Shown piece after piece: positions 8,561 through 16,045 of a stretch of 64,000 nt of DNA (position 1 is its first letter; each line of letters opens with the position of its first letter). Source of the DNA: Saccharothrix sp. ALI-22-I. Its GTDB lineage: Bacteria > Actinomycetota > Actinomycetes > Mycobacteriales > Pseudonocardiaceae. A model generated the notes under the pieces. The model was given only the letters and a program-made list of their open reading frames with translations. It was not told the DNA's origin and ran no database searches. The stretch is from NCBI RefSeq assembly GCF_001984175.1, contig NZ_MTQP01000069.1:62001-126000 (forward strand), in the 5' to 3' direction. The position numbers and the translations under genes were made by a program.

Positions 8561-9751
8561 ATGCCGTTCACCGCGTCGCCCGCCATGGTGCGCCAGACCG
8601 AACGTTGGTTCGTGCGCAACGGCACGCCGACGATGATCGAGGGGTACGGCTTCGTCAAGCACGTCCTGCCCCGGATGCTGCCCGCGCTGGCGTTCGTGAC
8701 GCTCGCCAGCCTGGTCTGGCTGGTGCAGCTCAAAACCGCGGGTGCGGCGCGTTGGGCCCTGCTCGCGGTGGTGGCCGCGGTGACGCTGGCCGCGTGGGTG
8801 ACGGTCTCGCTGTTCGTCCGCCGGTTGCCCCGCTTCTCCCCCACCGCCATCATCTCGATCCTCGCCGCGTACGCCGCGATGCCGGTCGCCGTGCCGCTGA
8901 TGCAGCTCGCGCTGGACGGAGACGTCACGTCCCCCGGAGGCCCCGCGGTCGGGGTCCTGGGGTTCGTCATCTTCTTCGCCGCCGTGTTCGTCAGCACGCT
9001 CCTGGGCACCACGTACGGCCTCGGCACACTGCTTCACCGGGCGATCAAGCACGCCGTCTACGACCTGCGCAACAGCGTGCACCTGATGGGCCGGGCGCTG
9101 CCGACGATGCTGTTCGTCACGCTCTTCCTGTTCTTCACCGGTGAGCTGTGGCAGGCCATGAACAGGCTGACGTGGTGGCGGCTCTCGCTGGTCGTCGCGC
9201 TGTTCGCCGCGATCACCGTGCTGGCCGCGGCCGCCCGGCTGCGCGACGAGATCGGCCGGGTCGAGCAGGAACTCAGCCCGCCGCTGCTGTTGGCCGCGTG
9301 CAAGCGCACGCCCCTGGCCAAAGCGCCGATCGACGAGCTGACGGCCGCCGGCCCCCTCCGCGCGATACCGCTGAACGGGCGTCAGACCGGCAACCTGCTG
9401 CTGGTGCTCGCCACCCGCCAGCTCATGCAGGCGGTGGTGGTCGGCCTCGCGCTGTTCGCGTTCTTCATCATCCTGGGCCTGCTCGTGGTCACGCCCGAGA
9501 CGGCGGAACAGTGGATCGGCGCCCCACCCGTGCCCTCGAAGCTGTTCGACGTCCCCGTCGCGCTGCTGCGCAACGCCACCCTCTTCGCCGCGTTCGGCTC
9601 GATGTACTTCGCGATCACCTCGATGAGCGACGCCGACCACCGGAGGCAGTTCTTCGCGCCCATCATCGACGAGATCGAACGCACGCTCGCCGTGCGCACC
9701 GTCTACCTGACCGTACGTAGCCAGACCACGACGGCCGTGAAGACGGGCTGA
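8561..9751 (+). CDS. multi-pass membrane protein of unknown function
   Basis: A protein of about 396 residues with roughly eight hydrophobic segments, beginning with MLPALAFVTLASLVWLVQL and ALLAVVAAVTLAAWVTVSLF, then paired segments near the centre and two more around 305-375. A soluble stretch (VEQELSPPLLLAACKRTPLAKAP) lies between the halves. I do not recognise a family. The ATG at 8561 is preceded by GGGGG about 12 bases upstream; an ATG at 8549 and the 8483 start are alternatives. It is divergent from the deacetylase operon and has no partner gene. A channel or transport-like role is possible but not supported by any motif. Confidence 0.7.
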   Translation: MPFTASPAMVRQTERWFVRNGTPTMIEGYGFVKHVLPRMLPALAFVTLASLVWLVQLKTAGAARWALLAVVAAVTLAAWVTVSLFVRRLPRFSPTAIISILAAYAAMPVAVPLMQLALDGDVTSPGGPAVGVLGFVIFFAAVFVSTLLGTTYGLGTLLHRAIKHAVYDLRNSVHLMGRALPTMLFVTLFLFFTGELWQAMNRLTWWRLSLVVALFAAITVLAAAARLRDEIGRVEQELSPPLLLAACKRTPLAKAPIDELTAAGPLRAIPLNGRQTGNLLLVLATRQLMQAVVVGLALFAFFIILGLLVVTPETAEQWIGAPPVPSKLFDVPVALLRNATLFAAFGSMYFAITSMSDADHRRQFFAPIIDEIERTLAVRTVYLTVRSQTTTAVKTG

Positions 9752-9944
9752 CAACGTGTGGTGACGGACAGTCCTGCTGTCCCGGCAGCGCCGGATCGCG
9801 TGACCGGCCGTGCGCAAGGCGTGTCCGACCCAGGCGGGTGGTTTACCGACCCGGCAGCGCACACGTCCACTCCGGACACAGTTTGAGCTGGGGGCGTTGG
9901 CGGGTACCTCACAGCCCCATGGCCGAACAGCCATCGGAGGCGCG

Positions 9945-11096
9945 ATGGAGGAGAGTCTGTCGACTCCGCCAGGACCGACGCTGGGTGTCGAGGAAGAGTT
10001 CCTGCTGGTGGACGGCTACACCGGAGAACCGGCGCCACACGGGCCAGAGGTCGTCGAGGCGGCCAGGCGGCGGTTCGGGGTGGAACTCGACCTGGAATTG
10101 GCCACCGAGCAGGTGGAGGCCAAGACCCCCGTGTGCCACAACCTCGACGACGTGCGCAGGCAGCTGCACGGACTGCGCCAGGTGACCGCCGAAACCGCCC
10201 ACAGCCTCGGGTACCGACTGCTCGCCGTCGGCACGCCACCGGTCGGCGGACCGGACACGCAGACCAGCAACGGGAAGCGCTACCACCGGCTCACCGACGA
10301 CTACCGACTGCTGGCCACCGAGCAGTCCATCTGCGGCTGCCACGTGCACGTCGCCGTCCCGGACCTGGAGACGGCGGTGCAGGTGTGCAACCACGTGCGG
10401 CCGTGGCTGCCGGTGTTGGGGACGCTCACCGCCAACTCGCCGTTCACCCGCGGCCGCGACAGCGGCTACGCGAGTTGGCGCACGGTCGTCTGGTCCCGTT
10501 GGCCAGGCGCCGGCCCGCCGCCCTACTTCGAGTCCGCGGCGCACTACGAGTCCACTTGCGACATGCTGCTCACCTCCGGCGCCGCCCGGGACCGGCAGAT
10601 GATCTACTGGGACGTCCGACCCTCGGCGCACCTGCCGACGGTGGAGGTCCGGATCGCCGACGTCGCGTCCACTGTGGACGAGGCGGTGCTGTTGGCGGCC
10701 CTGGTGCGCGCGCTCGTCGCCACGGCGCTGGCCGACCTCGGGCGCGGCCTGCCCGCACCGCGCGTGCCCACCGAGGTGCTGCGTGCCGCCACCTGGCGTG
10801 CGGCGCGGGACGGCGTGGAGGGCCTGTCACTGGACGTGCTGTCCGGAAACCTCGTGCCCGCACGCCTGCTGCTCGACCGGCTCCTGCACCGCGTCCGCGA
10901 CCACATGGACGGCGCGGACCTCGCCGTCGTGCGCCAGGTCCTGTCCACTATGGACCTCAACGGCGGCGGGGCGGCCAGGCAACGACGCGCGTTCGCCCGC
11001 GCGGGCAGGATCTCCGACGTGCTCGACCAACTGGCGAGCGACACCATGTCCGGCTCGGAGACGTGGACCGGTGGACCGTTCCGGCACACCGCGTGA
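9945..11096 (+). CDS. ybdK: carboxylate-amine ligase, glutamate-cysteine ligase 2 family (YbdK type)
   Basis: A protein of about 383 residues. It begins with the family signature TLGVEEEFLLVDGYTGEP and contains ICGCHVHVAVPDLETAV, the NSPF segment, the RTVVWSRWP block and DVRPSAHLPTVEVRIAD, the usual order in GCS2-family ATP-dependent carboxylate-amine ligases. Members join glutamate to cysteine or another amine with weak activity; the cellular substrate is generally not known. Actinobacteria use mycothiol rather than glutathione, so the label glutamate-cysteine ligase should be treated with caution. ATG 9945 has GGAGG five bases upstream; an upstream in-frame start would add an unrelated Arg/Thr-rich tail. 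Confidence 0.88.
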   Translation: MEESLSTPPGPTLGVEEEFLLVDGYTGEPAPHGPEVVEAARRRFGVELDLELATEQVEAKTPVCHNLDDVRRQLHGLRQVTAETAHSLGYRLLAVGTPPVGGPDTQTSNGKRYHRLTDDYRLLATEQSICGCHVHVAVPDLETAVQVCNHVRPWLPVLGTLTANSPFTRGRDSGYASWRTVVWSRWPGAGPPPYFESAAHYESTCDMLLTSGAARDRQMIYWDVRPSAHLPTVEVRIADVASTVDEAVLLAALVRALVATALADLGRGLPAPRVPTEVLRAATWRAARDGVEGLSLDVLSGNLVPARLLLDRLLHRVRDHMDGADLAVVRQVLSTMDLNGGGAARQRRAFARAGRISDVLDQLASDTMSGSETWTGGPFRHTA

Positions 11097-11139
11097 CCGC
11101 CCGGCAACGGCCGGTTCGACTCCTACCGGCTCGACTCTC

Positions 11140-11571
11140 TCAACGACTCGGCTGTGTCGACACGAGCGCCGCGGCGGCGTAGGACTCCAGCCGGCGGTCG
11201 AGGTCCTTGCCCTGCCGCTCCGGCACTCCGTACCTGGACTTGGCACGCCGTTCGCCCCGGTACAGCCCGCGCACCCACCGGGCGACGGCCCGCGGCGAGG
11301 GCAGGATCTGCGCACCGAACCGCGCTTGGACGATCAGGTCCTCGCCGCTGTGCGTCTCCACCGCCGCCGACCACCCGGACTCCTCGTCCCACAGCAGCGC
11401 CACGTCACGGTCCGGGAAGCCGGGCAACGCCCCCTCCACCGCCAGGTACGTGGTAGCCGGCCGTTCACTGCTCACATACCAACAGTCACCGGTGAGATCC
11501 AGTGCCTCGGCGACCAGCCGGACGTAGCCGCGCAGGCCCCACGTCATGGCATCGTCGAATTCCAGTTCCAT
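11140..11571 (-). CDS. DUF6292 family protein
   Basis: A small soluble protein of about 143 residues. The segments LRGYVRLVAEALDLTGDCWYV, TYLAVEGALPGFPDRDVALLWDEESGW and LPSPRAVARWVRGL match the actinobacterial DUF6292 family, which has no known function. The frame is open far upstream on the minus strand, but that part is the shadow of the MarR gene; the ATG at 11571 is where family similarity begins, with a GAAGG about 13 bases upstream. It converges with the carboxylate-amine ligase gene. No catalytic residues or membrane segments are evident. Confidence 0.78.
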   Translation of the reverse strand: MELEFDDAMTWGLRGYVRLVAEALDLTGDCWYVSSERPATTYLAVEGALPGFPDRDVALLWDEESGWSAAVETHSGEDLIVQARFGAQILPSPRAVARWVRGLYRGERRAKSRYGVPERQGKDLDRRLESYAAAALVSTQPSR

Positions 11572-11690
11572 CGCGCATCGCCGCCTTCCACCCACCCTCC
11601 CCGGGCTGCCGATGCGCCGACTTTTTGACGCCCCGGTCAAATACCCCGGACGGAGAGCCGAAAACTGTTGCGCCGACCACACGCGGCACT

Positions 11691-11739
11691 GTTCCGATCC
11701 AGTGCCGTTCCGATCCAGTGCTGTTTCTGATCCAGTGCG
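11691..11739. repeat. three tandem 16-17 bp repeats between divergent genes
   Basis: GTTCCGATCCAGTGCC and GTTCCGATCCAGTGCT are followed by a diverged third copy ending GATCCAGTGC. The first copy also makes an inverted repeat, GCACTG at 11686-11691 against CAGTGC at 11699-11704. They lie between the DUF6292 gene and the MarR gene, about 115-165 bases upstream of the latter. They could be regulator binding sites; nothing in the sequence proves it. Confidence 0.65.
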
Positions 11740-11854
11740 GCCTGGGCAGTTGGCGGACGGGTGACGCCACCGGTCATGATGGCGGGACGGCGCGAGAGTC
11801 GCCGCAGGGGTCGTGCCGGGTAGTCCGAATGCGCACGGAAGAGGGCGGCGGTCG

Positions 11855-12349
11855 GTGGACGAGGACGGGCTGATCTCGACGGCGAAACAGGCCGCGGACC
11901 ACGAACTGGTGCTCGGGTTCGGCCGGTTGCTGGGCGCGGCGGGTCGGCTGGAGTACATCCTGGGCCGCGCGATCGAGGTGGAGTGCGGTATCAGCCACCT
12001 GATGTTCGAGGTGCTGCTCATCCTCGGCCGGGCCGCGAACGACGGGGTGTCGATGAAGGCGATCGGCCAGGAGCAGGTGCTCACCACGGGCGGGGTGACC
12101 CGCCTGGTCGACCGGATGGAAGAGGCCGGCCTGGTGGAGCGCACCGACGACCCCGCCGACCGGCGCGGACGACTGGTGCGGTTGACACCGCTCGGCGAGC
12201 GGAAGGCCGTGCAGGCCGCACGGGTCCACCTGGAGAACATCCGCCGCCACTTCCTCGAACCACTGCCCGAGTCCCACCGGCAGCAGTTCATGGAGGACCT
12301 GCGCATCCTCTCCCACACGGCCCGCGACGCGCTCCCCCGCTTGCGCTGA
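11855..12349 (+). CDS. MarR-family transcriptional regulator
   Basis: A product of about 164 residues. The winged helix-turn-helix is clear: EVLLILGRAANDGVSMKAIG, then the recognition helix TGGVTRLVDRMEEAGLVER and the wing TDDPADRRGRLVRLTPLGERK. MarR dimers usually repress a neighbouring gene set and release DNA on binding a small ligand or on oxidation. I place the start at GTG 11855, nine bases after GAGGG; another GTG at 11813 would add 14 Arg-rich residues. The DsbA-MBL-SnoaL genes follow on the same strand after 124 bases, with an inverted repeat in between, so they are the likely target. Confidence 0.88.
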   Translation: MDEDGLISTAKQAADHELVLGFGRLLGAAGRLEYILGRAIEVECGISHLMFEVLLILGRAANDGVSMKAIGQEQVLTTGGVTRLVDRMEEAGLVERTDDPADRRGRLVRLTPLGERKAVQAARVHLENIRRHFLEPLPESHRQQFMEDLRILSHTARDALPRLR

Positions 12350-12397
12350 CGCCACAGCGCACATGAGCGGTGACCGGTGACACACCCGTATCGGAAT

Positions 12398-12428
12398 ACC
12401 TGATCAGTCAGTTACTGTTGCGTCAGGT
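12398..12428. promoter_or_regulatory. inverted repeat upstream of dsbA-like gene, candidate MarR operator
   Basis: ACCTGA (12398-12403) and TCAGGT (12423-12428) form a perfect inverted repeat around a 19-base centre rich in CAG/CTG half-sites (TGATCA, CAGTTACTG). It ends about 45 bases before the DsbA-family start, where a promoter would be expected. Assignment to the adjacent MarR protein is inference. Confidence 0.45.
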
Positions 12429-12473
12429 GAGAGACGCCCGCGACGGACGGGCGCGCCGATCCGAGGGTCACAC

Positions 12474-13088
12474 ATGAAGCTCGTGTACGTCTTCGACGCC
12501 TATTGCGGCTGGTCGTACGGGTTCACCCCGACCATGCGCCAGATCGCCGCCCGCCATCCGGACCTGCCCGTGGAGGTCGTCTCCGGCGGCCTGTTCACCG
12601 GCGCCCGGCGCAAGCCGATCAGCGCCTTCGGCTACGTCCAGGGCGCGAACGCCAAGATCAGCGAACTGACCGGCGCCGTCTTCGGTGACGGTTACGAGAA
12701 GCTGATCGCCGACGGCGCGTTCGTGATGGACTCCGAAACCGCCGCCCGCGGCATGGCCGCACTGCGCCAAGCCGCACCCGAACGGTCCGTCGACCTGGCC
12801 GCGGCCCTCCAGGACTCGTTCTACCGGGACGGTCTGAGCCTGTCCGACCCGGACACCTACCGGAAGATCGCCCGGGACCACGGGCTGGACGGCAACCGCG
12901 TCGCCGCCGCCTTCACCGCACCCCAGGCGCGGGACGCCGCCGCGGACGACTTCGACCGCGCGGCCCGGCTGGGCGTGAACGCCTACCCCACGCTGCTGGC
13001 CGTCATCGGCGACCGCGTCGTCCCCCTCGCCCGTGGGCACTCCAGCACCGACGAGGTCGAACAGCACCTGGCCGCCCTCAGCGCCTGA
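12474..13088 (+). CDS. DsbA-family oxidoreductase (FrnE-like, CxxS active site)
   Basis: A 204-residue thioredoxin-fold protein without a signal peptide. The active-site motif near the N-terminus is YCGWSYG: C-x-x-S rather than the CxxC of true disulfide oxidases, so it could react with thiols or glutathionylate-like adducts but not cycle alone as a disulfide donor. The helical insertion (FVMDSETAARGMAALRQA) and the cis-Pro region (RLGVNAYPTLLAV) are typical of the DsbA/FrnE branch. The ATG has GAGGGTC upstream. It leads a three-gene set with the MBL-fold and SnoaL-like genes, so they likely share a detoxification or stress role. Confidence 0.85.
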   Translation: MKLVYVFDAYCGWSYGFTPTMRQIAARHPDLPVEVVSGGLFTGARRKPISAFGYVQGANAKISELTGAVFGDGYEKLIADGAFVMDSETAARGMAALRQAAPERSVDLAAALQDSFYRDGLSLSDPDTYRKIARDHGLDGNRVAAAFTAPQARDAAADDFDRAARLGVNAYPTLLAVIGDRVVPLARGHSSTDEVEQHLAALSA

Positions 13089-13126
13089 TCCTGCACGAAC
13101 TCTGATCCCCAAGGAGACCCCCGCTC

Positions 13127-13933
13127 ATGAGCACGCTCGCGTTCCAGGTCTTCGACCTGGACTTCCCGGTCGGCAGCAAGAACAAGACCGCCACCCTGGT
13201 CACCGGCGAGAGCGAGACCCTGCTGGTCGACGCCGGGTTCACCCGCGCCGACGGACACCGCCTCGTCGCCGGCATCCTGGACTCCGGCAAGCGGCTGACG
13301 ACCGTGTTCATCAGTCACGGCGACCCGGACTTCTACTTCGGCGCGGAGGTCGTCGCCGACGCGTTCCCCGACGCGGTGTTCGTCGCCACCCCGCACGTCA
13401 TCAAGCACATCGAGCACTCCTACGAGGGCAAGCTCAAGGCGTGGGCCGCGCTCGGCGTGAACCTGCCGACCCGTCTGGTCGGCCTCGCCCCGCTCACCGA
13501 CGACCTCGTCCTCGAAGGCCACCGCCTCGAACTCAAGGGCGGGCACGCCACCCTGCCCGACCGCCACTACCTGTGGCAGGCCGAGCACCGCGCCATCCTC
13601 GGTGGCGTGCTGCTGTTCCAGCAGGAGCACGTCTGGGTCGCCGACACCGCCGGTGTCGAACAGCGCGAGGCCTGGATCGCCCTGCTGGACGAGATGGCCG
13701 ACCTGGACCCGCAGCTGGTCGTGCCCGGTCACCGCCTGCCGGACACCGCCACCGACGTCAGCGCGATCACCAACACCCGCGCCTACCTGGTCCGCTTCGA
13801 AGAGGAGCTGGCGAAGGCGGCGGACGGCGCCGGCCTGACCGAAGCCCTCGTGGCCGCCTTCCCCGACCACGGCATGGTCATCGCCGCCCAGATCGGCGCC
13901 AAGGTCGCCAAGGGGGAGATGTCGTGGGGCTGA
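13127..13933 (+). CDS. MBL-fold metallo-hydrolase-like protein with a degraded metal motif
   Basis: A 268-residue protein of the metallo-beta-lactamase fold. The place of the usual HxHxDH zinc motif is SHGDPDFYFG: the first His and first Asp survive in shifted context, but the other ligand positions are Asp/Phe. Later elements are kept (WVADTAG, and LVVPGHRLP with its His). Loss of ligands argues for altered metal use or a non-hydrolytic role. AAGGAGA precedes the ATG. It begins 38 bases after the DsbA-like gene and its end overlaps the SnoaL-like gene, indicating translational coupling. Confidence 0.85.
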   Translation: MSTLAFQVFDLDFPVGSKNKTATLVTGESETLLVDAGFTRADGHRLVAGILDSGKRLTTVFISHGDPDFYFGAEVVADAFPDAVFVATPHVIKHIEHSYEGKLKAWAALGVNLPTRLVGLAPLTDDLVLEGHRLELKGGHATLPDRHYLWQAEHRAILGGVLLFQQEHVWVADTAGVEQREAWIALLDEMADLDPQLVVPGHRLPDTATDVSAITNTRAYLVRFEEELAKAADGAGLTEALVAAFPDHGMVIAAQIGAKVAKGEMSWG

Positions 13934-14343
13934 GCACGGACTTCGCCACGTCCAACGCCCCGGCCGACGTGGTGCGCCGCCAGTACCTCGCCTCCGCCGC
14001 CGGCGACCTGGAAGCCCTGCGCGCCACCCTCGCCCCCGACGTGGAGTGGACCGAGATGGCGGGCTTCCCCCTGGCGGGCACCTACCGCACGCCGCAGGGC
14101 GTCACCGCGAACGTGATGGAGAAGCTGGGCGCGGACTGGGAGGGCTGGACCGCCCACGACGACACCTACGTCGTCGACGGCGAGAACGTCGTCGTCCTGG
14201 CCCGCTACACGGCTACGAACAAGGCCACCGGCAAGCCGATCGACGTTCGGGTGGCCCACCACTCCACCGTCCGCGGCGGGCAGATCGTCCGGTTCGAGCA
14301 GTTCGTCGACACCGCGAAGGTGCGCGAGGCCATGCAGCCCTGA
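13924..14343 (+). CDS. SnoaL-like / NTF2-fold protein
   Basis: A product of about 139 residues with the SnoaL-like pattern: VRRQYLASAAGDLEALRATLAPDVEWTE, then GTYRTPQGV, VVVLARYTA and a final RFEQFVDTAKVREAM. The fold is a small cone-shaped ketosteroid isomerase-like barrel that binds small hydrophobic molecules; most stand-alone members have no assigned reaction. The GTG at 13924 lies inside the end of the MBL gene (ten-base overlap) with GGGGAG upstream. It ends the MarR-controlled cassette and converges with the next gene only six bases away. Confidence 0.85.
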   Translation: MGLSTDFATSNAPADVVRRQYLASAAGDLEALRATLAPDVEWTEMAGFPLAGTYRTPQGVTANVMEKLGADWEGWTAHDDTYVVDGENVVVLARYTATNKATGKPIDVRVAHHSTVRGGQIVRFEQFVDTAKVREAMQP

Positions 14344-14349
14344 CCGGGG

Positions 14350-15144
14350 TCAGAAGGTGTAGTTGACCACGAACGCGGGGTGGTCGGTCCGGTACATGGC
14401 GTACTCCCCGGTCGACACGAACGTCAGGGTGCGGGCGATGACGTGCTGCACGTCGCCGTCACCCTTGCGGAACCAGCCCGACGGGACGCAGTTCTGGGCG
14501 TTCGTGGTCGAACCGGGGCTGTACTTCAGGTTCAGGTCGCCCACCACCACGTGCCTGGTCGTCGGGGACGCGGTGGGGTCGTACGACAGGACCTTCGTGG
14601 GCACGAGCTCCTTGCACTGCGCCAACGCCGTCGTGCCGGTCGTGCTCAGGTGTGTGGTGCAGGCGGTGAAACCGCGCACCGCGCTCAGGGCGCAGGCCCA
14701 GGCCCGGATCTCGTTGCCGCCGTCCTGGGCCGCGTAGGTGCCGTGACCGCTGGTCGTGATGCCTTCCTTGACGATGATCCCGCTGCCGTAGGCGCCCCGG
14801 CCGGCCGTGCACTGGTAGTCGGAGTTCGTGGACCTGTTGCGCACGAACGCGAACTGGTACTCGGCGGTCGCCCCCACCGCGGCGGTCAGCCGGGACAGGT
14901 CGGACAGGCACACCTCGTTCACCGAGACGACGTCCGGCAGGCGGCGCTGGATCATCGTCACGGCTTCGTCGACGGCCCGGCCGTCCTGGTAGCAGCCGGC
15001 GATGCCGCTGTTGCACAGGTTCATCTGGAGCACCTTGAAAGCCGTCGCGGCGGCGGCCGGAACCGCCACCAGACCGCAGAACACGACCACGGCCACGACG
15101 AGACCGGCGATTCGGCGCAGAAGGCCCATGCCGACCATGCTCAC
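14350..15144 (-). CDS. secreted endonuclease/exonuclease/phosphatase-fold protein
   Basis: About 264 residues with an N-terminal export signal (LLRRIAGLVVAVVVFCGLVAVPAAAA). The mature part follows the EEP order: FKVLQMNLCNSG at the N-terminus, VVSVNEVC (the metal-binding Glu), THLSTTGT, VVVGDLNLKYSP (Asp-x-Asn) and TDHPAFVV (catalytic Asp-His) at the C-terminus. Several cysteines suggest disulfides. The family includes extracellular nucleases, phosphodiesterases and sphingomyelinase-like enzymes; substrate is not evident. The GTG at 15144 overlaps the stop of the upstream pseudogene by four bases; ATG 15138 is an alternative. Confidence 0.82.
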   Translation of the reverse strand: MSMVGMGLLRRIAGLVVAVVVFCGLVAVPAAAATAFKVLQMNLCNSGIAGCYQDGRAVDEAVTMIQRRLPDVVSVNEVCLSDLSRLTAAVGATAEYQFAFVRNRSTNSDYQCTAGRGAYGSGIIVKEGITTSGHGTYAAQDGGNEIRAWACALSAVRGFTACTTHLSTTGTTALAQCKELVPTKVLSYDPTASPTTRHVVVGDLNLKYSPGSTTNAQNCVPSGWFRKGDGDVQHVIARTLTFVSTGEYAMYRTDHPAFVVNYTF

Positions 15145-16045
15145 ACCCGGTCGGCCGCCCGCCGTACCGCCAAGCGGGCCTCCGGCACATCACCACTTCG
15201 GCCACCACTTCGGGGCAGCACCACCCCGTTGGCGACACCCGACTCCACCACGTCCTGAGGCCGCAGCCGGAGCTGGTCCGCGATCGCGGGCACCTCGTCG
15301 CAATCGCGTTTCAGGATGGCGGCGGCGGCCTCAGGCCCGGTCACCGAGAAGTAGCTGTCCGCAGTGACCCACGTCCGACCGGGCGCCGCGAACGCCGGCG
15401 CACCCCCGGAACCGCCTTCCCCGATCACCAACGTCGTCGGTCCACGTGACCGGTCTCGAACTGGCTCCTTGCCGAGTAGGCGTGGGTGTCGCCGTCCGGG
15501 CGGACCCGGGAGCCGGCGAAACCGACCTGTGCGCCGTCGAGTGCCAAGGTGACGTCCGCCCCGGCACCGAGGGTGGCCCAGCCGCCGCCGGTGGTCGGGT
15601 CGCGCAGTACCGCCACGTGCGGGACGCCGGCGGCCCTCGCTGCGGCGGCGGCCTTGGCCATTCGCTGGAGTTGCGAGAGGGCCCGCATCCCCTCCTGCAT
15701 CCGGCTGCCTCCGGTCGCGATCAGCGATACCACCGGAAGCCGTCGCAGGACCGCCTGTTGGAACGCGGCCTCGACCAGCAGGCCCGTGCGTCCGCCGACG
15801 GACCCGCCCAGGAAGCCGAACTCGAAGGCGATCAGCACCGCCTCGGTCCCGCCAACGCGTCCGGTGCCGCACACCACCGACTCCTGCTCGCCGGTCCGCG
15901 AAGCCGCACGTGCCCTTGCCTCGTCGTAGCCCGTCCACCCGATCGGGCCGTCGGTGTCGGTGCTGTCCGGGAGGTCGAGGTGCAGGTCGGTGAAGTCGGC
16001 GGCCACCGCGTCCAGGTGGTCACGGGCCGACATCCGGTCAGCCAC
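15141..16045 (-). pseudogene. fused acetyl-CoA carboxylase-type carboxyltransferase, frameshifted and internally deleted
   Basis: Two frames carry parts of one protein. Bases 16045 to about 15440 encode the beta-type half (VVCGTGRVGGTEAVLIAFEFGFLGG region, IATGGSRMQEGM, TTGGGWATLGAGAD, ending SQFETGHVD). From about 15455 to 15141 a different frame encodes the end of the alpha-type half (LVIGEGGSGGAPAFAAPG, DSYFSVTGPEAAAAILKRD, then the VVESGVANGVVLP tail). A normal fused beta-alpha protein of this family has roughly 450-500 residues; here the sum is about 300, and the first part of the alpha half is missing at the frame change. Beside matB and matC it was probably a malonyl-CoA decarboxylating carboxyltransferase. 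Its start overlaps the matB stop. Confidence 0.8.

Noticed and set aside
11572-12318. N-terminal extension of the DUF6292 frame
   Set aside because: Antisense to the MarR gene; DUF6292 similarity starts at the ATG at 11571.
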